Origin: JBEKTY01 sp049515555
GTDB taxonomy: Bacteria > Planctomycetota > Planctomycetia > Pirellulales > Thermoguttaceae
Direction: 5' to 3'
Assembly (NCBI GenBank): GCA_049515555.1
Contig: JBEKTY010000301.1
Location: forward strand, 1-5,728
Length of the DNA: 5,728 nt
A program made the position numbers and the translations under genes. Of this stretch, positions 1-5,702 are shown in pieces. Each line of letters opens with the position of its first letter. Within the stretch, counting starts at the first letter, position 1. The notes under the pieces are model-generated. The model saw nothing but the letters and a program-made list of their open reading frames with translations. It did no database searches and was not told where the DNA came from.

Positions 1-1836
1 AGACGCATCTTGCCCAGCGTGCCTCCGCGCCGGGGGCTGCCCGCCATCCGCGACCGCCTACCCATGAAGGGCCGTCGCACCGACGCGGTGGTAGGCGATC
101 CCAAGCTGCCCGTCGAGTTGCAAGGGGCGCTGCTCAGCCTCTACGGCCATTATGAGAAGGAATACCGCCGTTGGGCCGACGACACTGCGGCCCAGGCCCG
201 CGGCGCGACCGCCCCGGTGTTCATCGTCGTCTGCCAGAACACTAGTATCTCGAAACTGGTTTTCGACTACATCGTGGGCTGGGAAAAGCCGATTGGCGAT
301 CGGATGGTGGTGCAAGCCGGTGCCCTGGACATCTTCCGCAACGACGACGGCCACGGCGAATGGCTCCATCGCCCCAACACCATTCTGGTCGATAGCGAGC
401 AGCTTGAATCGGGCGAAGCCATGAGCCCGGAGTTCAAGAAAATCGCTGTCCGAGAGATCGAGGAGTTCAAGCACGAGTTGCGGATCCGCTTTCCCGGCCG
501 CGACGTGGAGCAACTCACCGACGAGGACCTGCTCCGCGAAGTGATGAATACCGTGGGCAAGCGCGGGAAGCTCGGCGAGCACGTCAAATGTGTGGTCAGC
601 GTCTCCATGCTCACCGAAGGCTGGGACGCCAGCACGGTCACTCATATCCTCGGCGCGCGCGCCTTCGGCACGCAACTCCTGTGCGAGCAGGTGGTCGGCC
701 GCGGGCTGCGGCGGCGGAGCTACTATGTCGAGCCGGATGGAAAGTTCCGGCCCGACTATGCCGACGTGTTCGGAGTGCCGTTCTCGTTCATACCTTGTTC
801 TAAAGTCGGTGGTCCGCCCAAGCCCGGTCCGGAGGTAAGGCGAGTCCACGCCCTGGACGAGCGGATCGGCAGCGAAATCACCTTTCCGCGGCTGCTGGGC
901 TACCGCTACGATATCCCCGACGAGGAATTGAGCTACGCTTTCAACAAGGACTCCAAATTCACGTTGTCCACGGCTGACCTGCCGATCAAGACCGAAAACG
1001 CGCCCATCGTCGGCGAGCATGTCATCCTCAACCTGGATGAGTTGAAGGACCGCCGGCCCCAGGAGGTCGCGTTCAAGCTGGCCAAGCTGGTGCTGGAGAA
1101 GTATTTCCGCCAGGACGGCGAGCACCGCAAAGACCGACCGCCCGAACACCGCTTCGACGCCGAAGTCAAGACGTGGCGGTTCCCGCGCGTGTTGGAAATC
1201 ACACGCCGCTGGCTTGACGAGTGCGTGATCTGCAAGGCGAAAACCTTCCCGCAAATGCTGCTGTTGGTCGAGTGGGCCCATGATGCAGCGGACAAAATCT
1301 ACCAGAGCATCGTCCGGGGGAATCCCGGCGACAAGCTGCTGCTGCCGATCCCTCAACCTTACGACACGCTGGGCTCGACCCGCGGCGTGGATTTCGACAC
1401 GACCCGGAACACCTACGATACGAAGCCGGATAAGTGTCATGTGAACCGGGTGGTGGCCGACACCGGCGCGTGGGAGCAGAAGCTCGCCCAAGCGATCGAG
1501 GACGACATGCCGGAGGTTCGTGCCTACGTCAAGAACGACCACCTGGGCTTCGCCATCCCGTACACCTTTGCCGGCGAGGAACACCGTTACTATCCAGACT
1601 TCCTGGTTCGCATCGACGATGGCCGCGGCCCGGACGACTTGCTAAACCTGATCGTCGAGTGCAGCGGTGAGAAGTTGAAACAGAAGGCGGCGAAGGTGGC
1701 CACGGCCCGCAACCTCTGGGTGCCCGCGGTGAACAACCACGGCGGGTTCGGGCGTTGGCATTTCGTCGAAGTAACAGACCCCTGGGACGCCGAGAATATC
1801 ATCCGCGGCAGCCTTCAGGGAGCGGCGGCGTCATGA
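1..1836 (+). CDS. res: Type III-like restriction endonuclease Res subunit, 5' truncated by window edge
   Basis: This is the C-terminal 611 residues of an ATP-dependent restriction subunit (SF2 helicase plus nuclease) that would cut unmethylated DNA together with the methyltransferase downstream. The frame is open to base 1. The first possible start (TTG at 10) has no ribosome-binding site and lies inside the helicase, so the true start and the Walker A and DEAD-box motifs are upstream. Numbering from base 1, VFIVVC at 73-78 is a helicase strand, TEGWD at 205-209 is motif V and QVVGRGLRR at 230-238 is motif VI with its arginine finger. A linker of about 280 residues follows. The C-terminal PD-(D/E)xK-like domain has YYPDF (D533) and LIVECSGEK (E553, K558). 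The lysine is not at the usual ExK position. The segments LVDSEQLESGEAMSPEFKK and LWVPAVNNHGGFGRW match what I recall of the BPTD_3080-type restriction endonuclease family. It ends with TGA at 1834-1836. The family call is firm; its enzymatic activity is inferred. Confidence 0.9.
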   Translation, partial: RRILPSVPPRRGLPAIRDRLPMKGRRTDAVVGDPKLPVELQGALLSLYGHYEKEYRRWADDTAAQARGATAPVFIVVCQNTSISKLVFDYIVGWEKPIGDRMVVQAGALDIFRNDDGHGEWLHRPNTILVDSEQLESGEAMSPEFKKIAVREIEEFKHELRIRFPGRDVEQLTDEDLLREVMNTVGKRGKLGEHVKCVVSVSMLTEGWDASTVTHILGARAFGTQLLCEQVVGRGLRRRSYYVEPDGKFRPDYADVFGVPFSFIPCSKVGGPPKPGPEVRRVHALDERIGSEITFPRLLGYRYDIPDEELSYAFNKDSKFTLSTADLPIKTENAPIVGEHVILNLDELKDRRPQEVAFKLAKLVLEKYFRQDGEHRKDRPPEHRFDAEVKTWRFPRVLEITRRWLDECVICKAKTFPQMLLLVEWAHDAADKIYQSIVRGNPGDKLLLPIPQPYDTLGSTRGVDFDTTRNTYDTKPDKCHVNRVVADTGAWEQKLAQAIEDDMPEVRAYVKNDHLGFAIPYTFAGEEHRYYPDFLVRIDDGRGPDDLLNLIVECSGEKLKQKAAKVATARNLWVPAVNNHGGFGRWHFVEVTDPWDAENIIRGSLQGAAAS

Positions 1837-1931
1837 GCGAACGACTTCCGGTTTCTGCTTCGGCCCGCACCCGCCGCGGAAGCGTCGCGCGAGGGCCGTT
1901 TACGACCCTTCCCGCCGAAGGCGGTCTTCGG

Positions 1932-1949
1932 CCCGGCATTGATGCCGGG
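1932..1949. repeat. CCCGGCAT hairpin, copy 1
   Basis: CCCGGCAT (1932-1939) and ATGCCGGG (1942-1949) are exact reverse complements separated by two bases, and G1931/T1950 could add a wobble pair. The same 8-bp arms recur at 2106-2123 with a different two-base centre. A shorter relative follows the mod stop at 5062-5074. This suggests a dispersed palindrome family rather than chance. Confidence 0.75.
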
Positions 1950-1990
1950 TCCTTCGGCGCGCGCCTCGCCTGTTGCCGCCCGGCGGCGCG

Positions 1991-2060
1991 GTCAGCCGCG
2001 TTCACGCGGCTCCCGGTTGGGCGGCCGGTGACCTGGGGGAGCCGCGTGAACGCGGCTGAC
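1991..2060. repeat. 24-bp perfect inverted repeat with self-palindromic arms
   Basis: The left arm at 1991-2014 and the right arm at 2037-2060 are perfect reverse complements over 24 bases, around a 22-base loop. Each arm contains its own hairpin. The left core is AGCCGCGTTCACGCGGCT (7-bp stem, TTCA loop) and the right core is AGCCGCGTGAACGCGGCT (7-bp stem, TGAA loop). The DNA or RNA could therefore fold as one long hairpin or as two small ones. This architecture is typical of REP/BIME-like elements. No T-tract follows, so a simple intrinsic terminator is unlikely. Confidence 0.85.
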
Positions 2061-2084
2061 AGCCAAAAAACGAACAAGGGGGCC

Positions 2085-2101
2085 GCTGTTGCGCCAACAG
2101 C
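2085..2101. repeat. GCTGTTG hairpin
   Basis: GCTGTTG (2085-2091) and CAACAGC (2095-2101) pair perfectly over 7 bp around the loop CGC. It lies 25 bases after the large inverted repeat and 3 bases before the next palindrome, so it is part of the same structured cassette. Confidence 0.6.
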
Positions 2102-2104
2102 CCA

Positions 2105-2124
2105 GCCCGGCATAAATGCCGGGC
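2105..2124. repeat. CCCGGCAT hairpin, copy 2
   Basis: GCCCGGCAT (2105-2113) and ATGCCGGGC (2116-2124) form a perfect 9-bp stem with an AA centre. It is a near-copy of the hairpin at 1932-1949. An in-frame ATG at 2116 lies in its right arm and would add 28 residues to Mod. I rejected it as the start because the added residues encode repeat. Confidence 0.75.
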
Positions 2125-2130
2125 CTAAGA

Positions 2131-2163
2131 CCGGCTGCGCCGGCAACGCCCGTGAACGGGCGT
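2131..2163. repeat. Two adjacent small hairpins upstream of mod
   Basis: CCGGC/GCCGG (2131-2143, loop TGC) is followed by ACGCCCG/CGGGCGT (2146-2163, loop TGAA). The second reuses the TGAA loop seen in the large inverted repeat. It ends 36 bases before the mod start codon and would sit in the mod leader RNA if transcription continues from res. Confidence 0.55.
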
Positions 2164-2199
2164 GACAACCCGCCCCTCCTTCAAGCCCGAGTAAAGATC

Positions 2200-5058
2200 A
2201 TGGCCAAGAAGACAACCGCGAAGAGTTCCGGGAAACGGCAGCGTGGCGCAACAAGCCCCCGGCACGTCGATACCGTCCGTCACAAAGACAAGCGCAAGAA
2301 CATCCCGACCGAGGAGCTGCGCGACTTCATCGCCGCCGAGGAGCAGCAGCCGGCCAAGGTTCTCTATCCCCGCGACCAATCGCTCGATCCGCAACTTGTT
2401 TGGAGGGGCAAGGACCAGCAGGACAGCCAGCCCTTGGAAGTGCCGGCCGTGCCCATCTATATTCAGGAGAAGATTCACCCCCAAGCCATCATCGAGGACT
2501 TTCGGACCAATGCGGCAAAGGCGGCAGCGGAGACCGAGCCGCAACTGAACCTCTGGGCCGATTTCAACGGCCTGCCCGAGGACTTCGACGAGCGGCTCCG
2601 TTTCTACCAGCACGACGGCAACTGGTCTAACCGGATGATTCTGGGTGATTCGCTCTTGGTGATGACCTCGCTGGCCGAGAAGGAAGGGCTCAAGGGCAAG
2701 GTCCAGATGATCTACCTCGACCCGCCCTACGGCATCAAGTTCGGCTCGAACTGGCAGGTCTCGACCCGCAAGCGCGACGTGAAGGACGGCAAGGGTGAAG
2801 ACCTCACCCGCCAGCCCGAGCAGGTGCAAGCCTTCCGCGACACCTGGAAACTGGGCATCCACTCCTACCTGCCCTATCTCCGTGACCGGCTGGTTTCGGC
2901 CCGCGAACTTCTCACCGAGACCGGCAGTGTCTTTGTACAAATCGGCGATGCTAACGTGCATCTCGTTCGGAGCCTTCTTGAGGAAGTTTACGGGAGCGAA
3001 AACTGCTGCGGCGTTATCGCGTTCAAGAAGACCGCGGGGGGAACCAGCGATTTCCTCGGGGGCACCTTCGACTTCATTCTTTGGTATGCTAAGGCCATTG
3101 AGCAAGCCAAGTTCCGGCAGCTATTCCGCGAAAAGACTTTCGGAGGCGAAGGTGCCGGAAATTACATGCAAGCCGAGCTTCCGGACGACACCCGACGGTC
3201 ACTGACGAAGAGGGAGCGCGAAGACCCAAGCAGTCTCCCGGAAGGCGCAAGGATTTTCGCCTACGACAACCTTACGAGCCAGAGCATCGGGCGAGAGAAG
3301 GGCGAAGGAGCAGCATCGTGGTTTCCTGTCGAGCGCGAAGGCAAGGTGTTCCGCCCATCTATGCAAGTACGTTGGAAGACCAACGAGGCCGGAATGGGTC
3401 GGCTTAGCAAAGCCCGGCGGCTCGGGACGACTGGAACTACCCTCTGGTACGTGCGCTATCTCGCTGACTTCCCGGCGTTCCCGATCAACAATTTCTGGGA
3501 GGACACTGCCAGTAGCTTCATGTCCGACAAGATATATGTGGTGCAAACCACATCGAAGATTGTGGAGCGCTGCGTCCTCATGACCACGGACCCCGGCGAT
3601 TTGGTACTGGACCCGACGTGCGGGAGCGGGACCACGGCCTACGTCGCCGAGCAGTGGGGGCGGCGGTGGATCACTATCGACACCAGCCGTGTGGCCGTTA
3701 CGCTGGCCCGCACGCGGCTGATGGCCGGACGGTTTCCCTATTACGTCCTGGCCGATTCGCCAGAGGGCATCGGGAAGGAAGCCGATCTGGCGGGCCGCCT
3801 GCCGCCGCGCCCGCTGCCCAAGACCGAAGCTGACGTCCGCCGTGGGTTCGTCTACAAGCGGGTGCCGCACGTCACGCTGAAATCCATCGCCAACAACGAG
3901 GAGATCGACACGATCCACGCCGCTTGGCAAGAGAAGCTGGAGCCGATCCGCGCGAGCCTCAACAAGCTGTTCAAGAACAAATGGCAGGAATGGGAAATCC
4001 CCCGCGAACCGGATAAGGACTGGCCCGCCGAGGCCAAGAAAGTTCTCAAGCAATGGTGGGATGCTCGCCGGCAGCGGCAAGAGGAAATCGACGACTCAAT
4101 CGCGCGCCGCGCCGATACCGAACTGCTCTTCGACCAGCCCTATGAAGACGCCAAGCGAGTGCGCGTGACCGGGCCGTTCACGGTCGAAAGCCTCTCGCCC
4201 CACCGCACGATCAGCGTGGAGGAGAAAAAGAACCTTGCCGTCGAGTTCGAGGGGACCCGACACCCCAAGATCGTCGGCCCCGACCCCTTCGGCCACATGA
4301 TCCTCGAAAACCTGCGGGCGGCCGGGGTGCAGAACACCTACAAGCAAGAGCGGCTGAAGTTCGACACCCTCGACCCGTTCCCCGGCGAATGGATTCAGGG
4401 CGCCGGCACCTGTGCCGATAGCGAGGGCAAATCACGGCGCGTGGCCGTGTGTCTCGGCCCGGAACACGGCACCGTCAGCCCACAACTGGTTAAGGAGGCC
4501 GCCAAGGAGGCCGTGCAGGGCGTGGGCTTCGACATGCTCATCGTGTGCGGCTTCGCCTTCGACCCGCACGTTTCGGAAGAGGCCAAGCGCTACGGGAAGC
4601 TGGTCGTTCTGCCCGCGCGCATGAACCCCGACCTGACGATGGGCGACCTGTTGAAGAAAACCGGCTCGGGCAACCTGTTCATGGTCTTCGGCGAGCCCGA
4701 CCTGGAAGTCAAACGGCAGAAAGACGGCCAGGTGGTCGTGACGTTGCGGGGTCTGGACGTGTACGATCCGACCACCGGCGAAATCCGCTCCGCCAGCACC
4801 GACGACATCGCCTGCTGGTTCATCGACACCAACTACAGCGGCGAGAGTTTCTTTGTCCGCCACGCCTACTTCACCGGGGCCGACGAGCCCTACGAGAAAC
4901 TGAAGCGGGCCCTGCGGGCCGAAATTGACGAAGCCGCCTGGTCGGCCCTCTACTCGACCACCAGCCGCCCCTTCAGCCCCCCGCAATCGGGCAAGATCGC
5001 CGTGAAGGTCATCAACCACTACGGCGACGAAGTGCTGAAGGTGTACTCAGTTTCGTAA
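2200..5058 (+). CDS. mod: Type III-like Mod: site-specific DNA (adenine-N6) methyltransferase with long C-terminal extension
   Basis: This 952-residue enzyme should transfer a methyl group from SAM to adenine in the recognition site shared with Res. A Lys/Arg-rich N-terminus (residues 1-30) leads into a family-specific region up to about 140. NRMILGDS (144-151) precedes catalytic motif IV, DPPY (174-177, in YLDPPYGIKFGSNW). The likely target-recognition region spans about 250-440. SAM-binding motif I, DPTCGSG, is at 471-477, followed by the acidic ribose contact D494. The order IV, TRD, I defines the beta class typical of type III Mod. Beyond about 530 lie a charged helical stretch (565-643), GPFTVES (658-664) and an uncharacterised alpha/beta region to the end. 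The extension makes it much longer than the EcoP15I-type Mod of roughly 640 residues. ATG 2200 gives MAKKTT. It has no good Shine-Dalgarno sequence, but the alternative ATG 2116 falls in a palindrome. GC3 drops in the target-recognition part. Function is firm; specificity is unknown. Confidence 0.93.
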   Translation: MAKKTTAKSSGKRQRGATSPRHVDTVRHKDKRKNIPTEELRDFIAAEEQQPAKVLYPRDQSLDPQLVWRGKDQQDSQPLEVPAVPIYIQEKIHPQAIIEDFRTNAAKAAAETEPQLNLWADFNGLPEDFDERLRFYQHDGNWSNRMILGDSLLVMTSLAEKEGLKGKVQMIYLDPPYGIKFGSNWQVSTRKRDVKDGKGEDLTRQPEQVQAFRDTWKLGIHSYLPYLRDRLVSARELLTETGSVFVQIGDANVHLVRSLLEEVYGSENCCGVIAFKKTAGGTSDFLGGTFDFILWYAKAIEQAKFRQLFREKTFGGEGAGNYMQAELPDDTRRSLTKREREDPSSLPEGARIFAYDNLTSQSIGREKGEGAASWFPVEREGKVFRPSMQVRWKTNEAGMGRLSKARRLGTTGTTLWYVRYLADFPAFPINNFWEDTASSFMSDKIYVVQTTSKIVERCVLMTTDPGDLVLDPTCGSGTTAYVAEQWGRRWITIDTSRVAVTLARTRLMAGRFPYYVLADSPEGIGKEADLAGRLPPRPLPKTEADVRRGFVYKRVPHVTLKSIANNEEIDTIHAAWQEKLEPIRASLNKLFKNKWQEWEIPREPDKDWPAEAKKVLKQWWDARRQRQEEIDDSIARRADTELLFDQPYEDAKRVRVTGPFTVESLSPHRTISVEEKKNLAVEFEGTRHPKIVGPDPFGHMILENLRAAGVQNTYKQERLKFDTLDPFPGEWIQGAGTCADSEGKSRRVAVCLGPEHGTVSPQLVKEAAKEAVQGVGFDMLIVCGFAFDPHVSEEAKRYGKLVVLPARMNPDLTMGDLLKKTGSGNLFMVFGEPDLEVKRQKDGQVVVTLRGLDVYDPTTGEIRSASTDDIACWFIDTNYSGESFFVRHAYFTGADEPYEKLKRALRAEIDEAAWSALYSTTSRPFSPPQSGKIAVKVINHYGDEVLKVYSVS

Positions 5059-5215
5059 GTGCCGGCAATGCCGGACCGTGACGAATCGGCCTTGGCCTTC
5101 CCCCTTCCGCGACGATGGAGACGCCCCACCCTGCAAGTGTCCGCTTCCCACTCCTAAGATCCCGAAGAACTAGGCTTGCAGTTTGGACAAGAATATTATA
5201 CAAGTGTACAGGTAT
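5059..5215. other. Intergenic region after mod, no gene seen
   Basis: There is no supported gene here. A small hairpin lies directly after the mod stop. The region then has mixed sequence, ending in an AT-rich island at about 5188-5210 just before the heptamer array. No canonical intrinsic terminator (GC stem plus T-tract) is visible. Confidence 0.6.
5062..5074. repeat. CCGGCA/TGCCGG hairpin at mod 3' end
   Basis: CCGGCA (5062-5067) and TGCCGG (5069-5074) are reverse complements around a single base, which in practice means a 5-bp stem with a 3-base loop. It starts 3 bases after the TAA stop. Its sequence is a shortened version of the palindromes at 1932-1949 and 2105-2124, so mod is bracketed by related palindromes. 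There is no following T-run, so it is not called a terminator. Confidence 0.5.
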
Positions 5216-5418
5216 GGCGCGAGGGATTAGGGATTAGGGGTGAGGGACGGGGGGCGGGGGGCGAGGGAAGAGGGGTTAGGGATTAGGGCGGAGGGCGGAA
5301 GACCAAAGACCAAAGACCAAAGTCCCAAGGCCAAGGGCCAAAGAGCGTTTTCAGTTTTCAGTTTTCAGCACGGGCCCGAACACTGAACACTGAACACTGA
5401 AGGCTGAACACTAAAGGT
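5216..5418. repeat. Phase-locked heptanucleotide repeat mosaic (29 units)
   Basis: Cut every seven bases from 5216, the whole 203 bases resolve into heptamers without an indel. The first 12 are G-rich (5216-5299: GGGATTA three times, GGGCGGA twice, and GGGGTGA, GGGGCGA, GGGGTTA and relatives). Then come AGACCAA three times (5300-5320) and related AGGCCAA/GGGCCAA units, TTTCAGT twice plus TTTCAGC (5349-5369), and TGAACAC with variants (5377-5418). The clearest motifs are all 7-mers and all fall in one register. This resembles the short tandemly repeated heptanucleotide (STRR) sequences known from filamentous cyanobacteria. I also recall similar strings between genes in planctomycete genomes. 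It is non-coding: a period of 7 is incompatible with codons. Confidence 0.85.
5348..5403. repeat. Imperfect 21-bp hairpin built from opposed heptamers
   Basis: Three TTTTCAG units (5348-5368) face three CTGAACA-type units (5383-5403). Their reverse complement differs mainly at one base per unit, giving about 17 of 21 pairs around a 14-base loop. The loop itself contains the palindrome CGGGCCCG (5371-5378). It may fold in DNA or RNA, but no T-tract follows. Confidence 0.6.
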
Positions 5419-5489
5419 CAATCCGCGTTCATCCGTGGCTCGCTCGTCCGCAGATTTCAAAGAATAGGTACCAATTGGACCCCCTGAAA

Positions 5490-5645
5490 ATGACGAAAAT
5501 TGAAGGCGGGGAAGGAGTTATGGCGACGGGAAGGACGCCAGTCGAACACGTACCCCTGGAGACGTATGACTTTACGTTCACCGCCAGAATCGCTAACTCA
5601 ACGCGCCAAGCATGTTACAGACTTTTCAAACGCGGTAAGTTTTGA
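5490..5645 (+). CDS. Possible small protein, 51 residues, weak candidate
   Basis: ATG 5490 to TGA 5643-5645 encodes a 51-residue basic peptide starting MTKIEGGEGV and ending RLFKRGKF. A second in-frame ATG at 5520 would give 41 residues. A GAAGGAG purine run lies at 5511-5517, but only two bases separate it from that ATG, which is closer than a working Shine-Dalgarno site needs. The composition is not repetitive, unlike both flanks, and the translation is not low complexity. That is the only argument in favour. I do not recognise the product. It has no membrane segment or signal peptide. It may be a chance frame or the relic of a gene fragment trapped between repeat arrays. Confidence 0.15.
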   Translation: MTKIEGGEGVMATGRTPVEHVPLETYDFTFTARIANSTRQACYRLFKRGKF

Positions 5646-5650
5646 AAGGT
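5621..5650. repeat. 10-bp hairpin with 10-base loop
   Basis: ACTTTTCAAA (5621-5630) pairs with TTTGAAAGGT (5641-5650) over 10 positions, with one T-G wobble. It overlaps the end of the weak small ORF. It is AT-rich, unlike the GC palindromes upstream, and no T-run follows it. Confidence 0.45.
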
Positions 5651-5702
5651 ACCTCGGGGCGGCCGACTGTTCGATAGGCGGAGTGGCGGGAGGGGAGGGA
5701 GC

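Larger units (their letters stand above)
1837..2199. repeat. Palindrome-rich intergenic cassette between res and mod
   Basis: This 363-base gap holds at least six short perfect or near-perfect palindromes in a row, listed separately where they are clearest. Further ones are GCCGAAG/CTTCGGC at 1914-1932 and a GCCGCC/GGCGGC palindrome around 1976-1988. Reading frames run through it on both strands (for example 1833-2165 +, 1799-2146 -), but they translate the palindromes into low-complexity peptides (AAFTRLP and RVNAAD), which is the signature of repeat DNA rather than protein. No Shine-Dalgarno-like site or clear sigma70 promoter is visible ahead of the mod start at 2200. The cassette resembles REP-like dispersed palindromes of bacterial intergenic regions. 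It may attenuate or stabilise a res-mod transcript, but that is inference. Confidence 0.75.
5419..5702. other. Intergenic region between the two heptamer arrays
   Basis: This 284-base stretch is of less GC-biased sequence. It begins with an imperfect 10-mer duplication (ATCCGCGTTC then ATCCGTGGCT, 5421-5440). It contains the weak small-ORF candidate at 5490-5645 and a hairpin overlapping that ORF's end, and becomes G-rich again from about 5678. No RNA gene was recognised. Confidence 0.5.

Noticed and set aside
58..1584. Long open frame of 508 codons on the - strand opposite res
   Set aside because: High-GC coding DNA produces long antisense frames. The + strand frame has recognisable helicase and nuclease motifs, while the - strand product has none.
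1991..2060. Intrinsic terminator for res
   Set aside because: The stem is strong but no T-tract follows it. The nested self-palindromic arms and neighbouring related hairpins fit a REP-like element better.
1991..2060. Terminal inverted repeats of an insertion sequence
   Set aside because: The arms are only 22 bases apart, with no transposase between or beside them.
1833..2165. A 110-codon + frame whose ATG overlaps the res stop (ATGA), as in coupled operon genes
   Set aside because: Almost its whole length is the palindrome cassette. The peptide is made of translated repeat arms (AAFTRLP, RVNAAD), and an opposite-strand frame through the same region gives the same peptides. The ATGA overlap is likely chance.
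2116..2199. Upstream in-frame ATG 2116 as the mod start
   Set aside because: The extra 28 residues would be encoded by the hairpin and repeat region. MAKKTT from ATG 2200 is a more usual N-terminus and continues directly into the conserved region.
2125..3105. 326-codon - strand frame opposite the 5' part of mod
   Set aside because: It is a shadow of mod. It has no recognisable domain and runs into the palindrome cassette at its 3' end.
5195..5200. Perfect TATAAT on the - strand in an AT-rich island after mod
   Set aside because: No -35-like hexamer lies at a 16-18 base spacing, and the only thing downstream on that strand is antisense to mod. A single hexamer in an AT-rich patch is weak evidence for a promoter.
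5300..5418. CRISPR array
   Set aside because: The direct repeats are 7 nt and contiguous, without spacers of 25-40 nt. This is tandem heptamer DNA, not repeat-spacer structure, and no cas genes are present.
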